A DNA stretch of 20,821 nt from CAYLUN01 sp964386865 (GTDB lineage Bacteria; Verrucomicrobiota; Kiritimatiellia; RFP12; UBA1067), in NCBI GenBank assembly GCA_964386865.1, contig CAYLUN010000089.1, positions 1 through 20,821 on the forward strand, written 5' to 3'. Below the pieces are notes generated by a model that worked only from the letters and a program-made list of their open reading frames with translations, made no database searches and was not told the origin of the DNA. Positions 8,964 through 15,675 of the stretch are shown in pieces (position 1 is the stretch's first letter; every line of letters begins with the position of its first letter). The translations under genes and the position numbers were made by a program.

Positions 8964-9014
8964 GGGGTCTCCCTTGTTCGCTCACGGGCGTCTTGTACGC
9001 ATCAACGTGAGGAA

Positions 9015-9040
9015 GGCGGCGCCCCTTACAGGTCGCCGCC
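9015..9040 (-). terminator. GC-rich hairpin between the 24-codon ORF and the GT2 gene
   Basis: On the minus strand GGCGGCG, a 12-base loop, then CGCCGCC followed by TTCCTC. Seven G-C pairs, extendable by two G-U pairs. It lies 25 bases after the small ORF and 52 bases before the GT2 start, so it could end a short transcript or act as an attenuator of the glycan operon. No run of T follows. Confidence 0.4.
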
Positions 9041-9064
9041 CCCCTGCCCTGCGTCCGCCGCCGT

Positions 9065-9139
9065 TTACCGGACGAAGATCGCCTGTGCGGACACGGCCGC
9101 ACACATCACACCCACGCACAACAACGCTCGAACGCTCAT
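9065..9139 (-). CDS. 24-codon signal-peptide-like small ORF (leader peptide candidate)
   Basis: ATG to TAA on the minus strand, preceded by AAGGAG six bases before the ATG, a near-perfect ribosome binding site. The peptide begins MSVRALLCVGVMCAAV and ends SAQAIFVR: a positive N-end, a hydrophobic core and an A-x-A-like site, so it looks like a signal peptide with almost nothing behind it. It lies in the long leader between a good minus-strand promoter and the glycan operon, 101 bases before the GT2 gene. It may be a translated leader controlling that operon, a tiny membrane peptide, or the remnant of a secreted-protein gene. I do not recognise the family. Confidence 0.45.
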   Translation of the reverse strand: MSVRALLCVGVMCAAVSAQAIFVR

Positions 9140-9190
9140 CGTCGCTCCTTACCTTCTCAATTATCCGTCACCGGTCATAGTATCGATCAA

Positions 9191-9218
9191 GCGGCCATCG
9201 GGTTATCCATACGGCCGC
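9191..9218 (-). promoter_or_regulatory. Inverted repeat in the leader of the glycan operon
   Basis: GCGGCC and GGCCGC separated by 16 bases. On the RNA strand, CGGG just before the first arm can also pair with CCCG inside the loop, so two alternative foldings are possible. It lies about 50 bases upstream of the small ORF. Confidence 0.35.
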
Positions 9219-9235
9219 CCGCGGCAGTGGTTCTT

Positions 9236-9248
9236 AGAGTAAGACTCT
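9236..9248. promoter_or_regulatory. Perfect palindrome AGAGTAAGACTCT, possible operator
   Basis: AGAGT-AAG-ACTCT, a 5-bp perfect inverted repeat about 19 bases downstream of the minus-strand -10 box, where a repressor could block transcription start. No cognate regulator gene is visible. Confidence 0.35.
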
Positions 9249-9266
9249 GTCGCCAATTAGTTATAA

Positions 9267-9295
9267 AGTGTAAGTGTTACGCGTCCGTCCGTCAA
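9267..9295 (-). promoter_or_regulatory. Sigma-70-type promoter of the glycan operon and small ORF
   Basis: Read on the minus strand: TTGACG (9295-9290), 17 bases, TACACT (9272-9267). Transcription would start near 9260, giving about 120 bases of untranslated leader before the 24-codon ORF and about 300 before the GT2 gene. Confidence 0.6.
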
Positions 9296-9329
9296 GGTCT
9301 GGCAGGCCGAGGTTGCCCGATTGTCGGGC

Positions 9330-9358
9330 TTGTCGAGCCGCGCCCCCTCCGCTATAGT
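9330..9358 (+). promoter_or_regulatory. Sigma-70-type promoter of the Nif3-family gene
   Basis: TTGTCG, 17 bases, TATAGT. The expected start is near 9365, about 60 bases before the Nif3 ATG. It is divergent from the glycan-operon promoter in the same intergenic region. Confidence 0.65.
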
Positions 9359-9423
9359 ACGCGTGCAGGTTGTGCTCGGCCGCCCAACCGCGAACCGCTG
9401 AACCTCGTCAACCCTTCTCACAC

Positions 9424-10179
9424 ATGAAACTCACCGACCTCACCCGCCTCCTCGACACGACTCTGAACGTGGGCGCGTTCCGTGACGCGTCAAACAACGG
9501 ATTGCAACTGTCCAACGGTGGCGCGGTCAGCCGCGTCCTCGCCGGCGTCGACGCCAGCCTGCGCCTGCTGCGCGAGGCCGCCGAGCGAGGCGCCGACTGC
9601 GTGGTGTGCCACCACGGCCTGAGCTGGGGCGACTCGCTCAAGCGCATCACCGGGCTCAACCACTCGCTCGTCTCCTTCGCCCTCTCCCGCGGCATCGCGG
9701 TCTACGCGGCCCACCTCCCCCTCGATGCCCACCCGCGCTACGGCAACAACGCACAGCTCTGCAAGGCCCTCGGCCTCACCCGCCCCAAGGCCGCCTTCGC
9801 GTACCACGGCGAGACCATCGGTTACGTGGCCTCTTACGTCCGCCCCATCCCGTTCGACGCCTTCTGCGGGCGCGTGCGGCGCGCCGTCTCGCCGGAGGTC
9901 CGCGCGTTGCCGTTCGGCGGGGCGCGCGTGCGAACCGTCGGCGTGGTCTCCGGAGGCGCGGCGGACATGATCGACCAAGCCGCCGACCTCGGCGTCGACG
10001 CCTACCTCACCGGCGAGCCCAGCCTGCAAGGGTACACGCTGGCCGAAAACCTCGGCGTGAATGTCGTCTTCGCCGGCCACTACGCCACCGAGACCTTCGG
10101 CGTGCGCGCGCTGGCGACCCTCATCACCCGTCGCCTGGGCCTGCCGGCCGAATTCGTCGATTTCAAGATTCCCTACTGA
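9424..10179 (+). CDS. Nif3-like dinuclear metal-centre protein (GTP cyclohydrolase 1 type 2 family)
   Basis: 251 residues, the usual length for the short form of this family. Family landmarks are visible: NNGLQL at 24-29, VCHHGLSWGD at 61-70 with His63 and His64, AAHLPLDAH at 95-103 with His97 and Asp101, and AGHYATE at 217-223 with His219 and Glu223. These are the expected ligands of the two-metal site. Members are hydrolase-like; their physiological role is poorly defined, although the annotation GTP cyclohydrolase 1 type 2 is widespread. The frame is open from 9370, but the ATG at 9424 starts exactly at the conserved KLTDL segment. No clear ribosome binding site precedes it. Confidence 0.88.
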   Translation: MKLTDLTRLLDTTLNVGAFRDASNNGLQLSNGGAVSRVLAGVDASLRLLREAAERGADCVVCHHGLSWGDSLKRITGLNHSLVSFALSRGIAVYAAHLPLDAHPRYGNNAQLCKALGLTRPKAAFAYHGETIGYVASYVRPIPFDAFCGRVRRAVSPEVRALPFGGARVRTVGVVSGGAADMIDQAADLGVDAYLTGEPSLQGYTLAENLGVNVVFAGHYATETFGVRALATLITRRLGLPAEFVDFKIPY

Positions 10180-10194
10180 CGCCCGAAATAGGGG

Positions 10195-10223
10195 TTGCAC
10201 CGCTCCCGCGATCAGAATATCCT
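10195..10223 (+). promoter_or_regulatory. Sigma-70-type promoter of the PotD-like gene
   Basis: TTGCAC, 17 bases, TATCCT, starting 16 bases after the Nif3 stop. The expected start is near 10230, about 30 bases before the ATG at 10261. Confidence 0.6.
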
Positions 10224-10260
10224 AATACCCTATTCACGGTGTCAACCAAGAAAGGGCGAT

Positions 10261-11316
10261 ATGACTCTGTTTACGCGCGCGACCTCCATACGTTTCAGCC
10301 TCCTCTCCCTCGCCGCCGTTCTGCTGCTCGCAGGCTGTGGCGCCAAGAAGAACGTACTCTACGTCTACACCTGGTCGGACTACATCGACCCCCAGCTGGT
10401 CGTCGCCTTCGAGAAACAGTACGCCTGCACCGTCAAGATCGACACCTTCGACACGAACGAGGCCATGTACGCCAAACTCCGCGCGGGCGGCGGCGGCTAC
10501 GACGTGATCTTCCCCAGCACGTTCTTCATCAAAATGCTGGTGGACAGCAAGATGATCCAGCCGCTCAAGCACGACCTGCTGCCGAACGTCGGCAAGAACT
10601 TCGACCAGCGCTTCCGCGACAAGATCTACGACGGCTCGCTCACCTACACCGTGCCCTACACGGTCTTCTACACGGGCCTCGCTTACCGCACGGACAAAAC
10701 CCCCGGCGTGGCACCTTCCTGGAACCTCTACATGGATCCGCAGTTTAAGGGCCGCTCCACCCTCATCGGCGACATGCACATGACCATCGGCGCGGCGCTG
10801 AAGACCCTGGGGCACAGCCTCAACAGTACCAACGTCGTCGAGCTCGAGCAGGCCCGTGACCTCGTCATCAAATGGAAGGCCAACATCGCCCGGTTCGAGA
10901 ACGAGGCCTACAAGACCGGCCTCGCCTCCAGCGAATTCCTGCTTTGCATGGCCTACAGCGGCGACATTGTGCAGGTGCAGGAAGAGGCTCCGCAAGTCAC
11001 GTTCGTTTACCCCAAAGAGGGCTACCCCTGCTCGTGCGACGAGATGGCCATCCCGTCCACCGCCAAGAGCGTGGAGCTCGCCCACCACTTCATCAACTTC
11101 ATCTACGACGGCGACTGGGCCGCCAAGAACATCTGCTACACCGGCTTCTGCTCGCCCGTCACGCCCGCCTACACCAAGATCCCGGCCAAGTACCGCGACA
11201 ACACCGCGATCTTCCCGTCGGACGACGACCTCAACCGCGCGGAGGTGATGCGCTATCTCGGCGACGCCACCCCGCTCTACACCCGCATCTGGGACGAGAT
11301 CAAGGCGCACGAGTAG
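10261..11316 (+). CDS. potD: Spermidine/putrescine-binding lipoprotein (PotD/PotF family), no transporter genes nearby
   Basis: 351 residues. The N-terminus MTLFTRATSIRF is followed by a hydrophobic stretch and the lipobox LLAGC (Cys26), so this should be a lipid-anchored periplasmic binding protein. LYVYTWSDYIDPQLVVAFE and the following TFDTNEAMYAKLRAG, YDVIFPS and YTVPYTV segments match the polyamine-binding family. The open frame starts earlier, at 10195, but the ATG at 10261 has AAGAAAGGG upstream and gives a proper lipoprotein signal. The C-terminal half carries paired cysteines (PCSCDE, NICYTGFC), which is unusual. No ABC ATPase or permease gene is adjacent, so its partner must be encoded elsewhere. 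Polyamine is the expected ligand; a related small cation is possible. Confidence 0.85.
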   Translation: MTLFTRATSIRFSLLSLAAVLLLAGCGAKKNVLYVYTWSDYIDPQLVVAFEKQYACTVKIDTFDTNEAMYAKLRAGGGGYDVIFPSTFFIKMLVDSKMIQPLKHDLLPNVGKNFDQRFRDKIYDGSLTYTVPYTVFYTGLAYRTDKTPGVAPSWNLYMDPQFKGRSTLIGDMHMTIGAALKTLGHSLNSTNVVELEQARDLVIKWKANIARFENEAYKTGLASSEFLLCMAYSGDIVQVQEEAPQVTFVYPKEGYPCSCDEMAIPSTAKSVELAHHFINFIYDGDWAAKNICYTGFCSPVTPAYTKIPAKYRDNTAIFPSDDDLNRAEVMRYLGDATPLYTRIWDEIKAHE

Positions 11317-11330
11317 CGGAAAATGAGGCG

Positions 11331-11356
11331 GTTAGGCTGTAGTCTGTTAGCCTGAC
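11331..11356 (+). terminator. Hairpin between the PotD-like and DUF4185-like genes
   Basis: GTTAGGCT, ten-base loop, AGCCTGAC: an 8-bp stem with one G-U pair, starting 15 bases after the PotD-like stop. No T-tract follows, so this is either a weak terminator or an RNA-stability element. Confidence 0.35.
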
Positions 11357-11370
11357 GGGAAACATCTGTT

Positions 11371-12477
11371 ATGCACATGACGTCCGGCTCCTCTGGGCAT
11401 TTCTTTCGGGCCTGCGTGGCTTTAGTGCTGCCAATTATGCCACTTGCGACGGGGGCAGCCGAGCCCGCTCCGGACCTCGACGCCCGCTTTGCCAGCTCCG
11501 ACGGCTGGCTCGGCGCGGACGGCATCTACGCCGTCGCGCTGCCCGGCGGCCGCACCGCGTGGATCTTCAGCGACACGTGGACCGGCGTCCTGAAAGACGG
11601 CCGGCGCACCCAGCCGCGCATGCTCAACAACTCGGTCGCAATCACGGAGGGCACAGGACAGGCGCGCTTCTACTACCCCACCAACGCGGCCGGCAAGGCC
11701 GCCGCGCTTTTCACCCCTCCCGACGGACGTGGCTGGTACTGGCCGGTCGCTCCCATTTTCGACAGTGGCGTCCTGCACCTTTTCGCGTGGCGCATCGAAA
11801 AGTCGGGCGGCGGCGGCGCGTTCGGCTTCAAGGCCTTCGGCACGGCCCACACCGAGATCGACAACCCGAGCGCCGAGCCCACCGCCTGGCGCCAGCGCTG
11901 GCGCGATGTCCCTGCGCCCCAGACGCGCCCCCTTTTCTGGGGCTCCTGCGCCCTCGCGCGCGACGGCCAGACCTACCTGTACGGCTATACCGAGAACGGC
12001 GAGAAGGGCCTCGCCTTCCAGCGCTACATGATCCTCGCCCGCGCCCCCGCCGGCAAGCTCAGCGACTTCACCTCGTGGCGCTTCTATGCAAAAGGCGAGT
12101 GGCTGGAGGACGCCGCGCAGGCCGAAACGCTCTGCCCCAGCGTCGCCAGCGAGTACACGGTCACCTACGTCCCCTCGCGCCAGCGCTTCCTGCTGGTCAC
12201 GCACGACATGTTTCTCTCCCCAAAAATCGTCACGCGGACAGCCGAAAACCCGTGGGGCCCGTGGTCAGAGAAACGCGAAGTCTACACCTGCCCCGAGGCC
12301 AGCCGCGAGCGCGGCGTCTTCTGCTACGCCGCGAAACACCAGCCCGTCTACAGCGACGACAAGACGGTCGTGATCAGCTACGCCGCGAACGGCCACGAGA
12401 TGAGCACGGTCTTGAACGACCCTTCGCTCTACGTCCCTCGCTTCATCCGCGTGCCGGCTGCCGACGTGTTCAAATGA
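11371..12477 (+). CDS. Secreted DUF4185-like five-bladed beta-propeller protein
   Basis: 368 residues with an N-terminal signal peptide (hydrophobic VALVLPIMPLATGAA, about 16-30). Repeated beta-propeller-style segments follow: DGIYAVALPGGRTAWIFSDT, GRGWYWPVAPIF, RPLFWGSCALARDGQTYLYG, SEYTVTYVPSRQRFLLVTHD and DKTVVISYAANG. The W-I-F-x-D-T motif and the late 'VVISYAANG' strand are typical of DUF4185/DUF5005-type proteins, which share the fold of GH43/GH33-like glycoside hydrolases. A role in carbohydrate processing is likely, but the reaction is unknown. The start could be the ATG at 11371 or at 11377; neither has a strong ribosome binding site. It is followed at 110 bases by another secreted carbohydrate-linked gene (DUF1080). 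Confidence 0.68.
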   Translation: MHMTSGSSGHFFRACVALVLPIMPLATGAAEPAPDLDARFASSDGWLGADGIYAVALPGGRTAWIFSDTWTGVLKDGRRTQPRMLNNSVAITEGTGQARFYYPTNAAGKAAALFTPPDGRGWYWPVAPIFDSGVLHLFAWRIEKSGGGGAFGFKAFGTAHTEIDNPSAEPTAWRQRWRDVPAPQTRPLFWGSCALARDGQTYLYGYTENGEKGLAFQRYMILARAPAGKLSDFTSWRFYAKGEWLEDAAQAETLCPSVASEYTVTYVPSRQRFLLVTHDMFLSPKIVTRTAENPWGPWSEKREVYTCPEASRERGVFCYAAKHQPVYSDDKTVVISYAANGHEMSTVLNDPSLYVPRFIRVPAADVFK

Positions 12478-12491
12478 ATCCCAAGCGGCAG

Positions 12492-12520
12492 TTGTCGCCT
12501 CTGCTTGAACCCTGTATACT
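12492..12520 (+). promoter_or_regulatory. Sigma-70-type promoter of the DUF1080 gene
   Basis: TTGTCG, 17 bases, TATACT. The expected start is near 12527, about 60 bases before the ATG at 12587. Confidence 0.65.
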
Positions 12521-12547
12521 GTCCAACGAACACGGAGCTTTCCCTCC

Positions 12548-12568
12548 CAGTTTCGAGTTTCCAGTTCT
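12548..12568. repeat. Degenerate heptamer tandem repeat (three copies) in the DUF1080 leader
   Basis: Three adjacent 7-mers: CAGTTTC, GAGTTTC, CAGTTCT, placed between the promoter and the ribosome binding site. Same 7-bp period as the array at 7241-7268 but a different unit. Confidence 0.5.
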
Positions 12569-12586
12569 AACGAAGGAGCCCCCGCC

Positions 12587-13363
12587 ATGACCCTCTTCAG
12601 AGCCGCCCTCATTGCCAGCGCCCTCACGCTCGCCCTCACCAGCTCCGCCGAGGAGGGCTGGATCAGCCTGTTCAACGGCAAAGACCTCGACGGCTGGACG
12701 CCCAAAATCAAGGGCTACCCGGCGGGCGAGAATTTCGCCAACACGTTCCGCGTCGAGGAGGGCCTCCTGAAGGTACGCTATGACGGGTACGACGGCGCGT
12801 TCAAAAACCGTTTCGGTCACCTCTTCTACAAGGCGCCCTTCACGAACTACATCCTGCGCCTCGAGTACCGCTTTGTTGGCGAGCAGCTCCCCGACGGACC
12901 CGGCTGGGCCAAGCGCAACAGCGGCGCGATGATCCACGGCCAGCCGCCCGAGTCGATGCGCAAAGACCAGGACTTCCCCGTCTCGATCGAGGTGCAGCTC
13001 CTCGGCGGCGCCGGCTCCGGCAACCGCACCACTGCCAACCTCTGCACGCCCGGCACCAACGTCGAGCGCGACGGCCAGCTCTACACGCCGCACGGGCTGA
13101 ACTCCAAATCCAAGACCTACCACGGCGACCAGTGGGTCACCGTCGAGGTCGAGGCTCGCGGCAGCCAGACCATCATCCACCGCATCGACGGCGAGACCGT
13201 TCTCGCCTATGACAAGCCGCAGTACGACCCCAAGGACGGCGACGCCAAGCGGCTGATCGAGGCCGGCGGCGGCAAGCTCCTGATCGAGGGGGGCACGATC
13301 TCGCTCCAGTCCGAAAGCGCCCCCTGCGACTACCGCAGGGTCGAGCTCAAGATCCTGAAGTAG
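12587..13363 (+). CDS. Secreted DUF1080 protein (3-keto-disaccharide hydrolase family)
   Basis: 258 residues. A signal peptide (FRAALIASALTLALTSSAEE) leads into the hallmark WISLFNGKDLDGWTPK segment. Further family segments are LRLEYRFVGE, NSGAMIHGQ, SIEVQLLGG, QWVTVEVEARG and ISLQSESAPCDYRRVELKIL. The fold is a concanavalin/laminin-G-like beta-sandwich. Some members hydrolyse 3-keto-glycosides produced by partner oxidoreductases; many are uncharacterised. The ATG is fixed by AAGGAG eight bases upstream. The family is strongly expanded in Planctomycetes, Verrucomicrobia and Lentisphaerae, which supports the inferred lineage. The DUF4185-like gene just upstream may share its role, though the two have separate control signals. 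Confidence 0.88.
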   Translation: MTLFRAALIASALTLALTSSAEEGWISLFNGKDLDGWTPKIKGYPAGENFANTFRVEEGLLKVRYDGYDGAFKNRFGHLFYKAPFTNYILRLEYRFVGEQLPDGPGWAKRNSGAMIHGQPPESMRKDQDFPVSIEVQLLGGAGSGNRTTANLCTPGTNVERDGQLYTPHGLNSKSKTYHGDQWVTVEVEARGSQTIIHRIDGETVLAYDKPQYDPKDGDAKRLIEAGGGKLLIEGGTISLQSESAPCDYRRVELKILK

Positions 13364-13381
13364 CCCCTTCCGGCCCGGCCC

Positions 13382-13399
13382 ACCGCGTGTGGCCGCGGT
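13382..13399 (+). terminator. Hairpin downstream of the DUF1080 gene
   Basis: ACCGCG, six-base loop, CGCGGT, then TTG. It starts 19 bases after the DUF1080 stop. A weak intrinsic terminator candidate. It also covers a GTG (13387) that would otherwise be an upstream start for the methyltransferase. Confidence 0.35.
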
Positions 13400-13434
13400 T
13401 TGTCTACAGCCGGCCGCGCTTGCCCTCGACCGTC

Positions 13435-14592
13435 ATGCACAAGAGCCGATTTTACCTTTTGGGGCACACCCCGCCGCCTCCGGCCCGCGCGACTTCGCAC
13501 GCCCGGGCGCCAGGCAAGTTCGTCTCGCTGTTCAGCGGCGCGATGGGCCTCGACCTCGGGCTCGAGGCCGCAGGCTTTGAGCCCGCCGGCTGCCTCGAGC
13601 TCGATAAGAAGGCCTGCCAGACGATCCGCGCCAACCGCCCGCGCCTGCCGGTGGTCTGCGACGACATCCGAAACTGGACGGGCGACAAGCTGCTTGAGGC
13701 CTTTGGCGCCCAGCGAGGCGAGATCGCCTTTGTCGCGGGCGGGCCGCCCTGCCCGTCGTTCAGCACGGCCGGCAAGCGCCAGTCGTTCCAGGACCCGCGC
13801 GGCCAGGTGATGTTCGATTTCCTGCGTATCGTCGCCGAAATCCGGCCGCCCTTCTTCGTGATGGAGAATGTGCGAGGCATTCTCTCCGCCTCGTTGGTGC
13901 ACGTGCCCCTGTCGGCGCGCACGAGCAAGGCGGTGCCCGAAAAAGGCTCCGTGCTTAGGCTGCTCAGCGAGACGTTTGCGACGATGGGCTATACCGTCTC
14001 CGCCGAGCTGGTCAACGCGGCGAACTACGGAACGCCGCAGAAGCGCGAGCGCGTCGTCTTCCTTGGCAGCCGTGACGGCCTCCAGGTGACCCTGCCGGCC
14101 GGCGCGTATTCGGAGCGGGCGACGGCCTTCACCCGCGCGTGGCGCACGCTCGGCGACGCCGTCACGGGACTGGACGACCCTCGCCCCGAATTCGTCCCGT
14201 TCTCGCGCGCCCGGCAGCGCTACCTCGCCCTGCTCCAGGCGGGACAGAACTGGCGCTTCCTGCCCGAGGAGTTGCAGGCCGAAGCGCTCGGCGGCGCGTA
14301 CACGTCGTCCGGCGGCCGAGTCGGCTTCTACCGGCGCTTGAGCTTCGGCGCGCCCGCGCCGACCGTTCCCACGTGCCCCGTCCAGAAAAGCACGTGCCTC
14401 TGTCACCCGACCGAGCTACGGCCCCTTTCGGTCAAAGAGTACGCCCGCGTACAACAGTTTCCAGACGACTGGACGTTCACCGGCTCACTCGCCGACAAAT
14501 ACCGGCAGATCGGCAATGCCGTGCCGGTTGGGTTGGGCTTCGCTATCGGCTGTTCCGTCAGGCGCTTCCTCGCCGGCTATGCGCGGCTGTAA
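13435..14592 (+). CDS. DNA (cytosine-5-)-methyltransferase, complete motif set, no restriction partner
   Basis: 385 residues from the ATG at 13435. C5-methyltransferase motifs in order: I, FVSLFSGAMGLDLGLEAAGF (29-48, SAM binding); IV, GGPPCPSFSTAGKR (102-115) with catalytic Cys106; VI, MENVRG (143-148) with Glu144; VIII, YGTPQKRERVVFLG (198-211); a target-recognition region about 260-320 (NWRFLPEELQAEALGGAY at 272-289); IX, LRPLSVKEYARVQQFPDDW (328-346); X, KYRQIGNAVPVGLG (355-368). All catalytic residues are present, so it should be active. The frame extends to a GTG at 13387, but that lies in a hairpin and adds poorly folded residues. No clear ribosome binding site precedes either start. 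Specificity cannot be read. No endonuclease or Vsr gene is adjacent, so it is an orphan in this window. Confidence 0.9.
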   Translation: MHKSRFYLLGHTPPPPARATSHARAPGKFVSLFSGAMGLDLGLEAAGFEPAGCLELDKKACQTIRANRPRLPVVCDDIRNWTGDKLLEAFGAQRGEIAFVAGGPPCPSFSTAGKRQSFQDPRGQVMFDFLRIVAEIRPPFFVMENVRGILSASLVHVPLSARTSKAVPEKGSVLRLLSETFATMGYTVSAELVNAANYGTPQKRERVVFLGSRDGLQVTLPAGAYSERATAFTRAWRTLGDAVTGLDDPRPEFVPFSRARQRYLALLQAGQNWRFLPEELQAEALGGAYTSSGGRVGFYRRLSFGAPAPTVPTCPVQKSTCLCHPTELRPLSVKEYARVQQFPDDWTFTGSLADKYRQIGNAVPVGLGFAIGCSVRRFLAGYARL

Positions 14593-14696
14593 CGCCTGGC
14601 GGCCCCCGCGTGTACTACCGGTTGACACGCGCCAAAGGGGCCGCTCCGCGCGGCGCCGCGCAGGCTGACCACGTTTCCACAACTAAGGAGTTCACC

Positions 14697-15662
14697 ATGA
14701 TCAAGCGATTCGCGTTGGCGGCGGGGGCACTCGCGCTCGCCCAGACTCTGGCCCTGCAGGCGGCAGACCTGAACGACCTGCCCGCCGGCACCAAGTGGGT
14801 GCTCAACCTCGACCTGAAGGCCGCGCAAGGCGCGCCCATGCTCAACTACGCGGCCGAAAAGATCGCGCCTGCGAAGCGCCGCGAGGCCCAAACCAAATTC
14901 GCCGCGATCAAAGCCCTGTTCGGAATCGACCTGCTCAACGACATCGACCAGGTCATCATCGCGGGCAACGGCAGCGCCGACAAAGGCGGCGTGGCATACG
15001 TTTACGGCGCGTTCGACGCGCAGCGGCTCAGCACGATCCTCGCGGCCAACCAGAACTTCACGTCCGCCGAGCACAGCGGCTTCACCGTGCTCGGCTGGAA
15101 GGACGACTCGCAGAAATACCTGTCCTTCGCCCGGCCCGGCCTCGCCATGATCTCGAGCTCGCAGCTTGCACTCGCCGAGGCGCTCGACGTGCTCGCCGAC
15201 AAGAAGGCCGGCCTTCCCGCAGACTCGGCTTTCAAGCCGGCCCTCTCTCGCACCGGCGGCGTCCTGACCGTCATGGCCGTGGACGTGCCCTCCATCGTCG
15301 GCGAGCAGCCCAAGGCGCAGGCCCTGCGCCAGGCGCAGTCCCTCTGCCTGCGCATAACCGCTTCGCAGCCGGAGACGCTCAGCGCGTCGCTCTCGGTCAC
15401 GGCCACCTCCAACGAGACCGCCGTGCAGATCCGCCAAGCCCTGATGGGCATCCAGGCCCTTGCCCTGCTGCGCGCCTCCGAGTCACCCGAGCAGGCCACG
15501 CTCGCCTCGCTGGCGAAGGTCACCGGCGAGGGCACGACCGTCGGCGTGACGCTCGACCTGCCCAAGCGCGTGATCGAAGACGTGATCCGCCAGCGCGCGG
15601 CTCGCGCCGCGGCGCAGGCCGCCCCGGCCGCGGCGCCCGCGGCGATCACTCCGGCAAACTGA
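14697..15662 (+). CDS. Secreted protein of unknown function, first gene of the sigma operon
   Basis: 321 residues. The ATG at 14697 has AAGGAG six bases upstream and opens a clean signal peptide (MIKRFALAAGALALAQTLAL, cleavage probably after QA at about 22). The mature part starts ADLNDLPAGTKWVLNLDLKA and alternates short strands and helices (IDQVIIAGNG, GVAYVYGAFDAQRLSTIL, LARPGLAMISSSQLALAEAL-like pattern), broadly like DUF3352-type secreted proteins. The C-terminus is a low-complexity Ala/Pro tail (about 300-321). I do not recognise an enzyme. It ends 13 bases before the sigma-factor gene, so it is probably co-transcribed and may be the circuit's output or its extracytoplasmic sensor. The open frame extends upstream into the methyltransferase region, but only as a shadow. 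Confidence 0.75.
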   Translation: MIKRFALAAGALALAQTLALQAADLNDLPAGTKWVLNLDLKAAQGAPMLNYAAEKIAPAKRREAQTKFAAIKALFGIDLLNDIDQVIIAGNGSADKGGVAYVYGAFDAQRLSTILAANQNFTSAEHSGFTVLGWKDDSQKYLSFARPGLAMISSSQLALAEALDVLADKKAGLPADSAFKPALSRTGGVLTVMAVDVPSIVGEQPKAQALRQAQSLCLRITASQPETLSASLSVTATSNETAVQIRQALMGIQALALLRASESPEQATLASLAKVTGEGTTVGVTLDLPKRVIEDVIRQRAARAAAQAAPAAAPAAITPAN

Positions 15663-15675
15663 AAACGACGACCCT

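Noticed and set aside
10234..11310. Minus-strand open frame of 358 codons opposite the PotD-like gene
   Set aside because: Low-complexity Val/Glu/Gly/Asp product with no recognisable motif; the plus strand encodes a clear lipoprotein.
13387..13434. Upstream GTG start for the methyltransferase
   Set aside because: The GTG is inside a hairpin, has no ribosome binding site, and adds residues unlike other methyltransferases; the ATG at 13435 is preferred.
13330..14406. Minus-strand open frame opposite the methyltransferase
   Set aside because: All methyltransferase motifs are on the plus strand, and the antisense product has no family features.
14588..14650. TTGACA at 14622 and a TGTAAC...CGTGTA pattern upstream of the sigma operon
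   Set aside because: The TTGACA has no acceptable -10 at 16-18 bases, and the second pattern fits an ECF-type autoregulated promoter only loosely.
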